The position numbers and the translations under genes are program-made. Below the pieces are notes generated by a model. It worked only from the letters and a program-made list of their open reading frames with translations, made no database searches and was not told where the DNA came from. From positions 16,732 to 80,731 of the forward strand of contig NZ_AXWW01000015.1 in assembly GCF_000482865.1 (NCBI RefSeq): a stretch of 64,000 nucleotides of DNA, in the 5' to 3' direction. This DNA is from Actinokineospora inagensis DSM 44258 (GTDB lineage Bacteria > Actinomycetota > Actinomycetes > Mycobacteriales > Pseudonocardiaceae). Of the stretch, positions 10,671-18,602 are shown one piece after another; position 1 is the stretch's first letter, and every line of letters begins with the position of its first letter.

Positions 10671-11681
10671 TCAGGCGAAGGCGACCCAGCAGGCACCACG
10701 CACAGTGACGGCCACCGCCGCCGGTCCGAGCCGCCCCGCGGCCGGGTCCCAGGGCAGCCGGGTGACCGCGCCGGAGTTCTGGTTGGCCACGTACAGACTG
10801 GTCCCGTCCGGTCCGAACGCGCAGTGCCGCGGCCACGCCCCACCGGTCGGTGAGGTCTGGACCAATTGTGGCGCACCCGGCTCGATCCGCAAAACCGCCA
10901 CCGCGTCCTCGCCGCGCGTGGTCACGCAGAGGAACCGCCCGTCCGGGCTCACCGCGATCTCCGCCGGGTAGGTCGGCACCGGCGCGCCCGGCCCGGTCAC
11001 CACGACGTTCCCGGTGGCCGCCAGGGTGCCCGCGTCGGCGTCCCAGGTCGCCGTGGTCAGCGTCGGCTTGAGCTCGCCGAGCACGTGGACCCGGCTGCCG
11101 TCCGGGTCGAACACCAGGTGCCGGGGGCCGGTGCCCTCGGGCAGCCGCAGCCGGGAGTGCTCGGTGATCTGCCCGGTGACCTGGTCGAGCCGGTGCACGA
11201 ACACCGTGTCCAGGCCGAGGTCGACCGCCAGCAGCCACCGCCCGGACGGGTCCGGCACGACCTGGTGCGCGTGCGGGGCGGCGCCGGTGGTCGGGTCCTC
11301 GTGCAGCAGCGCGCAGGCCAGCGGGCCGATCGAGCCGTCACCGGCCAACGGGTGCGAGGCGACCACGCCGTCGGTGTAGTGCGCGGTGACCAGGTAGTCG
11401 CCGAACACGGCCAGGTGCGTCGGTCCCGCGCCGCCGGAGGGTTGCGAGCCCCAGACGGCGGGTTGCCGCGGGTCGGTGATGTCCACGGCGCTCACCCGGC
11501 CATCGGGCAGTTCCGCCGTCGCGTACAGGGTCTTGCCGTCGGCGGAGAACGCCAGCGCGGACGGCTCCGGCAGTTCGGGCAGCGCGCCGACCACGGTCAG
11601 CGCACCGTCCTCCCCGCCCGCGACGACGAGCCCGTCGCCGCCCAGTGTTCCGATGTACGCGGTCAGGTCTGCGGTGGTCAC
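10671..11681 (-). CDS. Lactonase-family seven-bladed propeller protein
   Basis: A 336-residue cytoplasmic beta-propeller of the lactonase (6-phosphogluconolactonase-like, PF10282) family, with repeated blade motifs such as LAFSADGKTLYAT, PDPSGRWLLAV and VSPDGRFLCVT. Family members open sugar-acid lactones. Beside a hexosaminidase, deacylase, dehydratase and KDG-type kinase, a lactone of N-acetylglucosaminic acid (the first product of C1 oxidation of chitin) is an attractive substrate, but this is inference. The GTG start at 11681 has only a weak binding site (CAGG). It lies 66 bp after the deacylase gene, probably in the same transcript. Confidence 0.78.
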   Translation of the reverse strand: MTTADLTAYIGTLGGDGLVVAGGEDGALTVVGALPELPEPSALAFSADGKTLYATAELPDGRVSAVDITDPRQPAVWGSQPSGGAGPTHLAVFGDYLVTAHYTDGVVASHPLAGDGSIGPLACALLHEDPTTGAAPHAHQVVPDPSGRWLLAVDLGLDTVFVHRLDQVTGQITEHSRLRLPEGTGPRHLVFDPDGSRVHVLGELKPTLTTATWDADAGTLAATGNVVVTGPGAPVPTYPAEIAVSPDGRFLCVTTRGEDAVAVLRIEPGAPQLVQTSPTGGAWPRHCAFGPDGTSLYVANQNSGAVTRLPWDPAAGRLGPAAVAVTVRGACWVAFA

Positions 11682-11747
11682 AACGGTGCGCCTGTTCGTT
11701 TCGGGGCCGGGAATCGAGGAGGTCGGTCAGAGCTGTCGGTCCGGGGT

Positions 11748-13358
11748 TCAGAGCGTGGCGCCGGTGCGGCGCAGGGAGTGGCCGGGCAGGGCGCCGGTCG
11801 GCTCCCCGTCGGTGAGGACCGGCACCCCGTTGACGAGAACGTGCTCGATCCCGGTTGCCCGCTGCCGCGGTTCGGCGAACGTGGCGGTGTCGCCGACCGT
11901 GGCCGGGTCGAACAGGACCAGGTCGGCGGCGTGGCCAACCCGGACCAGGCCGCGGTCGGTCAGCCGCAACCTGCGGGCGGCCCGGCCGGTCAGGTGCGCC
12001 ACGCACTCCTCCAGGCCGAGGACGCCGAGCTCGCGCACGTAGTGGCCGAGGTAGCGGGGGAAGGTGCCCCAGCCGCGCGGGTGCGGCCGGTCGCCGACCA
12101 GCAGGCCGTCGCTGCCGCCGGTGTGCGCGGCGTGCCGCATGATCGCCCGCACGTTGTCCTCGTGGCCGACGTGCATCAGGCAGGAGGTGCCCAGCCGCTC
12201 GGCGACCAGCGTGTCGGCGAACAGGTCGAACGGGTCCACCCCGGCCGCGGCGGCCGACTCGGCGACGGTGCGGCCGACCAGGTGCCGGTTGCGGTCCAGC
12301 CGCACCCCGTTGATCTCGATGGTGGTCCAGTCCACCGGGACGCCGTGGCAGCCGTCCGAGCCGGTCACCTCCAGATCGGCCCTGACCAGCGCCCGGGTGT
12401 CCACATCGGACAGTCGGGCCAGTGTGTCGTCGGCGCCGCCCGCCGCCGCCCAGCTCGGCAGCAGCGCGGACAGGTAGGTGGCGCCCGCCAGGTACGGGTA
12501 GCTGTCCAGGGTGATGTCCGCGCCGCGCGCCGCCGCCTCGTCGAGCAGCGCCAGCAGGTCACCCGCGCGGCCCTTGTTCTCCGGGAAGTTCATCGTGGCG
12601 TGCGCCAGGTGCAGCGGGCAGCCGGTGCGCAGGCTCAGGTCCACCATCTCCCGGTAGGCGTCCAACGCGCCCGCGCCGTAGCTGCGGTGGTGCGGGCTGA
12701 AGTAGCCGCCGTGCGCGGCGACGACCTCGCACAGCGCATCCAGTTCGGCCAGGTCGGCGTACATGGCGGGGGCGTAGGTGAGCCCGGCGGACAGGCCGAC
12801 CGCGCCTTCCCGGAGCCCGGTGGCGACGACCGCGCGCATGCGGTGGATCTCGTCGGTGGTGGCGGGGCGGTCGTCCCAGCCCATCACCAGCATCCGCACC
12901 GTGCCGTGCGGCACCAGGTAGGCGGCGTTGACGGCGATGCCCTTGTCCAACCTGCCCAGGTAGCAGCCGACGGTGCGCCAGTTCCAGTCGAACCCCTCCG
13001 GGTCGCCGTTCCAGCCAGCCAACTGCGCCCGCAGCACCTCGATCGTCGCGTCGTCGACCGGCGCGTACGACAAGCCGTCCTGCCCCAGCACCTCCAGCGT
13101 CACGCCTTGCGACACCTTCGCCACGTGGTCGGGCTCGGCCAGCAGCCGCAGGTCCGAGTGCGAGTGCATGTCGACGAACCCGGGCGCCAGCACCAACCCG
13201 CCCGCGTCCACCGCGCTCGCGCCGGTGGTCGGCAGGCAGCCGGTCGGGTCGATCGCGGCGATCCGACCGGCCACCACCCGAACGTCGGCCCGGTAACCGG
13301 GGGAGCCGGTGCCGTCCACGACTGTTGCCCCTCGGAAGAGGAGTTCCGGTGCGTCCAT
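11748..13358 (-). CDS. N-acyl-D-amino-acid deacylase family amidohydrolase
   Basis: A 536-residue amidohydrolase of the D-aminoacylase type. The metal motif HSH is at residues 65-67 in GFVDMHSHSD, and the C-terminal beta-sandwich ends with VLVNGVPV. These Zn enzymes remove acyl groups from N-acyl-D-amino acids. 2-Acetamido-2-deoxygluconate has D configuration at C2 and is a formal N-acetyl-D-amino acid, so deacetylation to glucosaminate is a good candidate reaction here. ATG 13358 lies immediately after the upstream stop (TGA-C-ATG), implying translational coupling. A TTG seven codons upstream is an alternative start. Classical D-amino-acid salvage remains possible. Confidence 0.85.
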   Translation of the reverse strand: MDAPELLFRGATVVDGTGSPGYRADVRVVAGRIAAIDPTGCLPTTGASAVDAGGLVLAPGFVDMHSHSDLRLLAEPDHVAKVSQGVTLEVLGQDGLSYAPVDDATIEVLRAQLAGWNGDPEGFDWNWRTVGCYLGRLDKGIAVNAAYLVPHGTVRMLVMGWDDRPATTDEIHRMRAVVATGLREGAVGLSAGLTYAPAMYADLAELDALCEVVAAHGGYFSPHHRSYGAGALDAYREMVDLSLRTGCPLHLAHATMNFPENKGRAGDLLALLDEAAARGADITLDSYPYLAGATYLSALLPSWAAAGGADDTLARLSDVDTRALVRADLEVTGSDGCHGVPVDWTTIEINGVRLDRNRHLVGRTVAESAAAAGVDPFDLFADTLVAERLGTSCLMHVGHEDNVRAIMRHAAHTGGSDGLLVGDRPHPRGWGTFPRYLGHYVRELGVLGLEECVAHLTGRAARRLRLTDRGLVRVGHAADLVLFDPATVGDTATFAEPRQRATGIEHVLVNGVPVLTDGEPTGALPGHSLRRTGATL

Positions 13359-13359
13359 G

Positions 13360-14661
13360 TCAGAAGAAGGTACGGACAAGGTCCACGACCGTCTCCCCGT
13401 CGGTCCCCGTCAGCGGCACCAGTTGCCACTTGTCGAACACCGTGCACGGGTGCGACAGGCCGAGCCCGACCCAGTCACCCACCTCGACGGTCGAGTCGTC
13501 CTCGAGCGCCAGGAACGCGTGCTGGTCGTTGAGAGCGGTCACCCGCGCCCCGTTGAGCGCGTGCGTCCCGGCGGCGTTGCGCAGCACCTGCGGCTCGGGC
13601 AGGTCCAGGTCGTAGGGCACGTCCCGCTTGCCGACCGCCAGCAGCGCCAACCCCGGCTCGGGCCGCGACGTCACCTGCGCCCACGCCCGCAACGCCGACC
13701 GCAGCGGCGGGGCCTCGGTCAGCCTCGGGTGCGCGCCCAACGGGGAGATGTCGCGGTAGAAGCCGTCGTCGTGGGTGATGTAGGCGCCGCTGCGCAGCAC
13801 CGGCAGAACGGTCAGCCCCGCGGGCCACGGCGCGGTGAGCGCGTCCGCGACCCGGTCGAAGAACGCGCTGCCCCCCGCCGTGACGATCACCCGCTCGGTC
13901 TCGAACCGCCCCCGCAACATGACCACGGTCTCTCGCACCCGCCGCAGGAACGCGTCCACCGCCGCCAAGCTCTCGTCGCCGCCGTCCGACCCCGCGGGCC
14001 CCTCGTACCCGCCGACCCCCGCCAACCGCAACACCGGGCTGCGCTCGATCGCCGCGGCGACCGCCCGCGCCGTCGACTGGTCCCGCACCCCCGTCCGCCC
14101 CCCGGCGATCCCCACCTCGACCAGCACGTCCACCGCCCGCGGCGCGTCCCTGAGCCCCTCGGTCATCAGCTCAACCGCCCGCACCGAGTCCACCCAGCTC
14201 ACGAACTCGAACCCCGGATCGGCGAGCTCGCCCACCAACCACGCCAACCCACCCGGATCCACCAGCGCGTTCGCGAACAGCACCCGACTCACCCCGAACG
14301 CCCGGTACACCCGCGCCTGCCCCACCGCGGCCGCCGTCAACCCCCACGCCCCGTGATCGATCTGCCGCGCGAACAACGACGGCGCCATCGACGTCTTCCC
14401 ATGCGGCGCCAACGCCAACCCGCGCTCCGCGCACCACGACGCCATGGTCTCCAGGTTGTGCTCGACCGCCTCGTTGTCCAACGCCACCACCGGCCCGACA
14501 AACCCATCCCGGAACAACCCCGGCCGCCGCGCCACCGCCTCCCGCACGGTCAACCCGAACAACCCACCCGGCACCGACTTGAACCGCCAGTCCAAGGTCT
14601 CCTCGGCCAACCGCGCCACCGCGCCCCGGTCAATCCCCGCCCGCTCCACAGGCCCTCCCAT
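13360..14661 (-). CDS. PLP/Zn D-amino-acid dehydratase-like (deaminase)
   Basis: A 433-residue fold-type III PLP enzyme (alanine-racemase N-terminal domain plus D-serine-dehydratase-like C-terminal domain). Lys89 in APHGKTSMAP should bind PLP. His404 and Cys406 in SHPC match the His-x-Cys zinc site of D-serine dehydratases. These enzymes dehydrate and deaminate beta-hydroxy D-amino acids through an enamine. Glucosaminate is such a compound, giving 2-keto-3-deoxygluconate and ammonia; the RidA gene nearby fits enamine chemistry. The start is uncertain: ATG 14661 is given, GTG 14649 has the better upstream GGGAGG, and GTG 14688 is the longest. Confidence 0.82.
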   Translation of the reverse strand: MGGPVERAGIDRGAVARLAEETLDWRFKSVPGGLFGLTVREAVARRPGLFRDGFVGPVVALDNEAVEHNLETMASWCAERGLALAPHGKTSMAPSLFARQIDHGAWGLTAAAVGQARVYRAFGVSRVLFANALVDPGGLAWLVGELADPGFEFVSWVDSVRAVELMTEGLRDAPRAVDVLVEVGIAGGRTGVRDQSTARAVAAAIERSPVLRLAGVGGYEGPAGSDGGDESLAAVDAFLRRVRETVVMLRGRFETERVIVTAGGSAFFDRVADALTAPWPAGLTVLPVLRSGAYITHDDGFYRDISPLGAHPRLTEAPPLRSALRAWAQVTSRPEPGLALLAVGKRDVPYDLDLPEPQVLRNAAGTHALNGARVTALNDQHAFLALEDDSTVEVGDWVGLGLSHPCTVFDKWQLVPLTGTDGETVVDLVRTFF

Positions 14662-15273
14662 CACAACCCCGACCCACCAACCACTCACCCGCGATCACAC
14701 ACGCGCCCCCACCCCCCGCACATCCGCCCGTCGACTGATCCCACACCGAGACAGCGTGATCACCGTCCGTACCCCTGGCTCACCACAGCCCCCCGCCCCC
14801 GCCGCTCGTGCCACAGCCGCCCTCGCCACCACCGCTGCTCCGTCACAGCACGCACCACCACACCCGCCACCGCCGCTTTCGCCACGGCACTCGCCGCCAC
14901 CGCTACTGGCACCACACCAGCCATCTCCACTCGTGCCTCGGCCGCTATCCCGCCACAGCACTCACCACCGCCGCTTGCCGTAGCACTCGCCGCCACCACA
15001 CCAGCTACCGCCGCTGGTGCCATGGCCACTGCCCCGCCACTCACCATCGCGCTCCTGCCGCAGCATTTGCCGCCACCACACCAGCCACTGCCGCTCGTGC
15101 CACAGCCGCTACCCGCCACAGCACTTGCCGCCGCCGCCACGGCGCCGCCGCCACGGCGCCGCCGCCACAGCACTCACCACTGCGCCCCCGCCACGACCGC
15201 ACCTCGTTCCCGTTTCTGTTCCCCAACTTCTCACCCGGTCCAGCGCTTGACTCGTGCTCCACCCGGGTCCAGG
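14662..15273. other. Intergenic low-complexity GCCACC/CCACACC repeats
   Basis: About 600 bp without a supportable gene. From about 14760 to 15190 the plus strand is made of degenerate repeats of gccaccaca, ccagcc, ccgccgct and cgtgccacagcc, ending in three tandem ccgccgccacggcg units near 15130-15170. Open frames here are compositionally biased (Ala/Gly/Cys or Thr/His/Pro) and look like artefacts. It lies downstream of the promoter-like part of the repeat element at 15274-15385. Confidence 0.6.
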
Positions 15274-15385
15274 CAGGAGCCCGCCCACCCGGGGGCCGGG
15301 GGCCCATTCCTGAAGGTAGCGCGGATCGTGGCTTGTCAAGAGGGGTGACGAGTCTGCTGTGGATGGGCGGATGGGATGTGGACAG
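15274..15385 (-). repeat. Interspersed composite element, copy A
   Basis: Read on the minus strand: CTGTCCACA (15385-15377) and CCATCCACA (15366-15358), DnaA-box-like 9-mers 19 bp apart; TTGACA at 15339-15334; 15-bp gap; TACCTT at 15318-15313; then CAGGA-ATG and a GC-rich hairpin closing with TCCTG at 15278-15274. Spacing matches copies B and C exactly. An array of ~30-bp repeats lies directly upstream (15386 on). Confidence 0.82.
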
Positions 15386-15830
15386 CCCGTCTGCCAAGGG
15401 CGGCCGGGTGGTAGACCTTGGCCCGTTGTGGGCGGTTGGAACGCAGACAGCCGTTGTGGGACGGACGCGCCAGCGAGCCTGCTTCGGGCGGATGGGACGT
15501 GGGCGGCAGCCCATTGGGGTGGATGCGACGCAGGCAGTGGTCCCGCTGTGCGGCGGAGGGACAGCGAGCCTGCCGTGGGCGGACGAGAGGTAGCCGGCGA
15601 CTTGTTGTGGCGGATGCGACGCAGGCGGCGGTCCTGCTTGTGGGGCGGAGGGACAGCGAGCCTGCCGTGGGCGGACGAGAGGTAGCCGGCGACTTGTTGT
15701 GGCGGATGCGACGCAGGCGGCGGTCCTGCTTGTGGGGCGGAGGGGCGGCGAGCGTGCTGTGAGTGGCGAGACGTAGACAGTGGCCCGTTGCGGGCGGGAC
15801 GCAGATAGCCCGCCGTAGGACGGACGGGCC
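15386..15830. repeat. Tandem ~30-bp repeats with a 92-bp higher-order period
   Basis: Degenerate units of about 27-33 bp, most ending near cttgtgg or ccgtggg followed by cgga. The segment 15552-15643 repeats almost exactly as 15644-15735 (period 92, about three units), and a third partial copy starts at 15736. Units toward both ends are more diverged. There are no unique spacers, so this is not CRISPR. Open frames crossing it are not credible genes. Confidence 0.8.
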
Positions 15831-15932
15831 GGCAGACCCCCTGTGAGCGCGCGAGACGTGAGGGCAGCGTGTCCGCCGCTCGGTGGGTGGAGCCTGTGGC
15901 AAGAGCACTGTCCCGCCCGTCACGTCGGAGGG

Positions 15933-15949
15933 GTTGCATGATTTGCAAC
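15933..15949. promoter_or_regulatory. Palindromic operator GTTGCA-N5-TGCAAC (site 2)
   Basis: GTTGCATGATTTGCAAC has the same six-base arms and five-base spacer as the site at 10586-10602. It lies 74 bp upstream of the kinase-IclR-ridA operon, whose own IclR regulator is the natural candidate to bind it. Confidence 0.75.
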
Positions 15950-16022
15950 GAGTAGTGCGTCAGGTGATACGCAGTGTGTAGCATCTGGCCGGTGTCGGTC
16001 AATCGGCCGTGGAGGGGTGGGG

Positions 16023-16970
16023 ATGCGGGTGGCCGAGGTGGTGTGCCTGGGGGAGTCCATGGCCGTGTTCGTGCCCGCCGAACCGGGGCCGGTGGAGCGG
16101 GTCAGCCAGTGGACCCGGACCATCGGCGGCGCCGAGTCGAACGTGGCGTGCACGTTGGCCCGCCTCGGGGTCCGGTCCGCTTGGGTGAGCGCGGTGGGTG
16201 ATGATCCGTTCGGCCGGGCCGTCGTCGATTCGGTGCGGCGGGCGGGGGTCGACACGAGTGGCGTTGTGGTCGACCCGACGCGGCCGACCGGGCTGTACGT
16301 CAAGACCACCCCGGTCCGCTACTACCGGCGGGGGTCGGCGGCGGCCGCGATGGGGCCGGACGTCGTCGAGCGGCTCGACCTCGCCGGGACCAAGATCGTG
16401 CACGTCAGCGGTATCACGGCCGCGTTGTCGCCGGGGTGTCTCGCTCTCCTTCGGGCGGTCATGGACCTGCCCCGGACCTCCCACCAGGTCTCCTTCGACC
16501 TCAACTGGCGCCCGGCGCTCGGGGCCGATCCGGGTGTGCTGCGTGACCTCGCCGACCGGGCCGACATCGTGCTCGTCGGCGCTGATGAGGCTGAGGCCGT
16601 GTGGGGCACCACGACACCGGCCGCGATCCGGGACCACCTGCCCGGCCCGCGCACCATCGTCGTGAAGCAGGGGGATGTGGGGGCCACGCTCATCTCCGGC
16701 GATCACCGGGTATTCGTGCCCGCGCTCAAGGTCGAGGTCGTCGAGCCGGTTGGCGCGGGCGACGCGTTCGCGGCGGGGTTCCTCGCGGCGCTGCTCGACG
16801 GGCATCCGCCCGCCAGGGCGCTCCGGGCCGGGCACCTCCGGGCCGCCACCGTTTTGTGCTCCCACCACGACGTCACCGAGCCGCTCACCGGTCCGGTGGT
16901 CGCGGACCTGCTCGACGCGGACGCCGAGACGTGGGCGTCGGTGACCTTCACCGAGGCGGGCATCCGATGA
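16023..16970 (+). CDS. PfkB-family sugar kinase, 2-keto-3-deoxygluconate kinase-like
   Basis: A 315-residue ribokinase/PfkB kinase. The N-terminus CLGESM and the C-terminal signature PVGAGDAFAAGF with catalytic Asp are clear. Among PfkB members, the length and the segment TGLYVKTTPVRYYRRGSAA fit KDG kinases. It would phosphorylate 2-keto-3-deoxygluconate to KDPG. ATG 16023 is used because GGAGG lies eight bases upstream; an earlier GTG at 16017 lacks this. It begins an operon with iclR (ATGA overlap) and ridA. Kinase fold is certain, substrate is inferred from family and context. Confidence 0.88.
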   Translation: MRVAEVVCLGESMAVFVPAEPGPVERVSQWTRTIGGAESNVACTLARLGVRSAWVSAVGDDPFGRAVVDSVRRAGVDTSGVVVDPTRPTGLYVKTTPVRYYRRGSAAAAMGPDVVERLDLAGTKIVHVSGITAALSPGCLALLRAVMDLPRTSHQVSFDLNWRPALGADPGVLRDLADRADIVLVGADEAEAVWGTTTPAAIRDHLPGPRTIVVKQGDVGATLISGDHRVFVPALKVEVVEPVGAGDAFAAGFLAALLDGHPPARALRAGHLRAATVLCSHHDVTEPLTGPVVADLLDADAETWASVTFTEAGIR

Positions 16971-17722
16971 GCCAGAGCCTCGACCGCGCGTTGACCCTGC
17001 TCGACGCCCTCGCCGACGGACCCAGCACCCTCGACCAGCTCGCCGAGCGCGCGGGCGTGCACAAGACGACTGTGCTGCGGCTGCTGCGGACCCTGGAGGC
17101 GCGGCGGTTCGTGCAGCGCGACGACGCCAGGCACTACCGGTTGGGCACCGCGTTGTTCGACCTGGCCAACCGGTCGTTGGACAGCCGGGACGTGCGGCGG
17201 GCCGCCGAGCCCGCGTTGCGGGAGCTCAACGAGCTGACCGGGCACACCGTGCACCTCGCCAGCTATGAGGGCGGCGAGGTCGTCTACATCGACAAGTACG
17301 AGAGCCGCCACCACGTGCGGATGTACTCGCGGGTCGGGAAGCGGGCCGCGCTGCACTGCACGGCGGTGGCGAAGGTGCTGGTGGCCGCGTTCGACGAGCC
17401 GCGGCGCGAGCGGGTCGCCCGCGGGATCGAATACGTGCGGATGACCGACAACACGATCACCTCCGCCGAGGCGTACCTGGCGGAGCTCGCGGCGGTCGCC
17501 GAACGCGGGTGGGCGCTCGACGACTCCGAGCACGAGGACTTCATCCACTGCGTGGCCGCGCCGGTGCGGGGGCCGCGTGGGGCGGTGGTCGCGGCGGTGT
17601 CGGTGTCGGTGCCGCGGATGCTGCTCGACCACGACGGGCTGCTCGCGCTCGTCCCCGACCTGCTCCGCGCCGCCGACCGGGCGTCGGCGGCGTGCGGGCA
17701 CACCGAGGCCGACCCGGCCTGA
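16967..17722 (+). CDS. IclR-family transcriptional regulator
   Basis: A 251-residue regulator with an N-terminal winged helix (residues 1-65, HKTTVLRLLRTLE) and an IclR effector domain (about 80-250; the segment HCTAVAKVLVA is typical). IclR members commonly sense sugar acids; the KdgR branch senses KDG. It overlaps the kinase by ATGA. Two copies of the palindrome GTTGCA-N5-TGCAAC, upstream of this operon and of the GH20 gene, are its probable sites. Whether it represses or activates cannot be read directly, though site 1 overlapping a -10 suggests repression. Confidence 0.92.
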   Translation: MSQSLDRALTLLDALADGPSTLDQLAERAGVHKTTVLRLLRTLEARRFVQRDDARHYRLGTALFDLANRSLDSRDVRRAAEPALRELNELTGHTVHLASYEGGEVVYIDKYESRHHVRMYSRVGKRAALHCTAVAKVLVAAFDEPRRERVARGIEYVRMTDNTITSAEAYLAELAAVAERGWALDDSEHEDFIHCVAAPVRGPRGAVVAAVSVSVPRMLLDHDGLLALVPDLLRAADRASAACGHTEADPA

Positions 17723-17750
17723 CCGGCAACACCCACCCAGGAGGAGTTCC

Positions 17751-18128
17751 ATGCCCAGGACCGCCATCACCCCGTTCGCCGCGCCGTCGGACGTGCCGAT
17801 CTCGCCGGGGGTGCGCAAGGGCAACATCGTGCAGGTGTCCGGCCAGGTCGCGTTCCACCCCGAGACCGGCGAGGTAGTCGGCACCACCGTCGCCGAGCAG
17901 ACCGAGCAGGTGCTGCGCAACGTGCTCGCGGTGCTCGACGCGGCGGGCGCGAGCGAGGCGGACGTGGTGATGTTCCGCGTCTACCTGACCGACAAGACCC
18001 ACTTCGCGGCGATGAACGAGGTCTACTCGCGGTTCATCTCCGACCCGCGCCCGGCCCGCACCACCGTCTACGTCGGTCTCCCGGACGGGCTGCTGGTGGA
18101 GATCGACGCCCTGGCCGTGCTCGACTGA
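17751..18128 (+). CDS. RidA-family enamine/imine deaminase
   Basis: A 125-residue RidA (YjgF/UK114) protein. The key Arg that binds the substrate carboxylate is in PARTTVYV near residue 105, followed by the conserved hydrophobic tail. RidA hydrolyses reactive enamines and imines released by PLP dehydratases. GGAGGAG precedes ATG 17751. Co-transcription with the kinase and proximity to a PLP dehydratase-like gene suggest it clears the enamine from glucosaminate (or another D-amino acid) dehydration. Confidence 0.92.
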   Translation: MPRTAITPFAAPSDVPISPGVRKGNIVQVSGQVAFHPETGEVVGTTVAEQTEQVLRNVLAVLDAAGASEADVVMFRVYLTDKTHFAAMNEVYSRFISDPRPARTTVYVGLPDGLLVEIDALAVLD

Positions 18129-18169
18129 GGTCGGCGGCTTCCTCGGCGACGACGGCCGAGTGCGGCGGG

Positions 18170-18175
18170 TAGCGT
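18170..18175 (+). promoter_or_regulatory. -10 element of leaderless promoter
   Basis: TAGCGT lies seven bases before the GTG at 18183, the geometry of leaderless actinobacterial mRNAs. Confidence 0.6.
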
Positions 18176-18182
18176 GGTCGGG

Positions 18183-18566
18183 GTGACCGAAGCCCCCGGG
18201 GAGTTCGCCGAGTTCTGGCGCGAACGGCACCTGTGCACCCTGACCACGCTGCGCCCGGACGGGACCCCGCACGTCACCCCGGTCGGCGCCACCTACGCCG
18301 ACGGGATCGCCAGGGTGATCACCTCCCGCGGCTCCCGCAAGGTGCGCAACGTCCGCGCCACCGGCCGTGCCGTACTGTGCCAAGTGGACGGTCGCAGGTG
18401 GACGTCGCTGGAAGGCGCTGCGTCCGTGGTGGACGATCCGGTGTCGGTTCGCGATGCCGAGAACCGTTACGCGCGGCGCTATCGCGAGCCCCGCCCCAAC
18501 CCGGACCGCGTGGTGATCGAGATCGTCGTCGACCGGGTCACCGGTACCGTGACGCCGACCCCATAA
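18183..18566 (+). CDS. PPOX-type flavin/F420-binding oxidoreductase
   Basis: A 127-residue split-barrel protein of the pyridoxamine-phosphate oxidase-like family. The typical opening LCTLTTLRPDGTPHVTPVGA is followed by a core ending in PNPDRVVIEI, as in F420-dependent or FMN-binding members of this length. Substrate is unknown. The GTG at 18183 is chosen because the upstream TAGCGT is positioned for a leaderless transcript. It is not obviously part of the preceding sugar-acid operon. Confidence 0.8.
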   Translation: MTEAPGEFAEFWRERHLCTLTTLRPDGTPHVTPVGATYADGIARVITSRGSRKVRNVRATGRAVLCQVDGRRWTSLEGAASVVDDPVSVRDAENRYARRYREPRPNPDRVVIEIVVDRVTGTVTPTP

Positions 18567-18602
18567 TCCACAGTGGATGGTGGGATCGGCGCGGCGGGTT
18601 GA

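Noticed and set aside
15386-15830. Possible CRISPR array
   Set aside because: Repeats are contiguous, with no unique spacers, and no cas gene is present.
14808-16002. Long reading frames on both strands (261 to 297 codons)
   Set aside because: They run through tandem repeats, are dominated by His/Pro/Arg/Thr or Ala/Gly/Trp, lack binding sites and cross the composite element; treated as non-coding repeats.
18571-18583. TCCACAGTGGA palindrome as another composite element
   Set aside because: Only one TCCACA, no partner 19 bp away and no promoter-like segment; it is a common short palindrome in such genomes.
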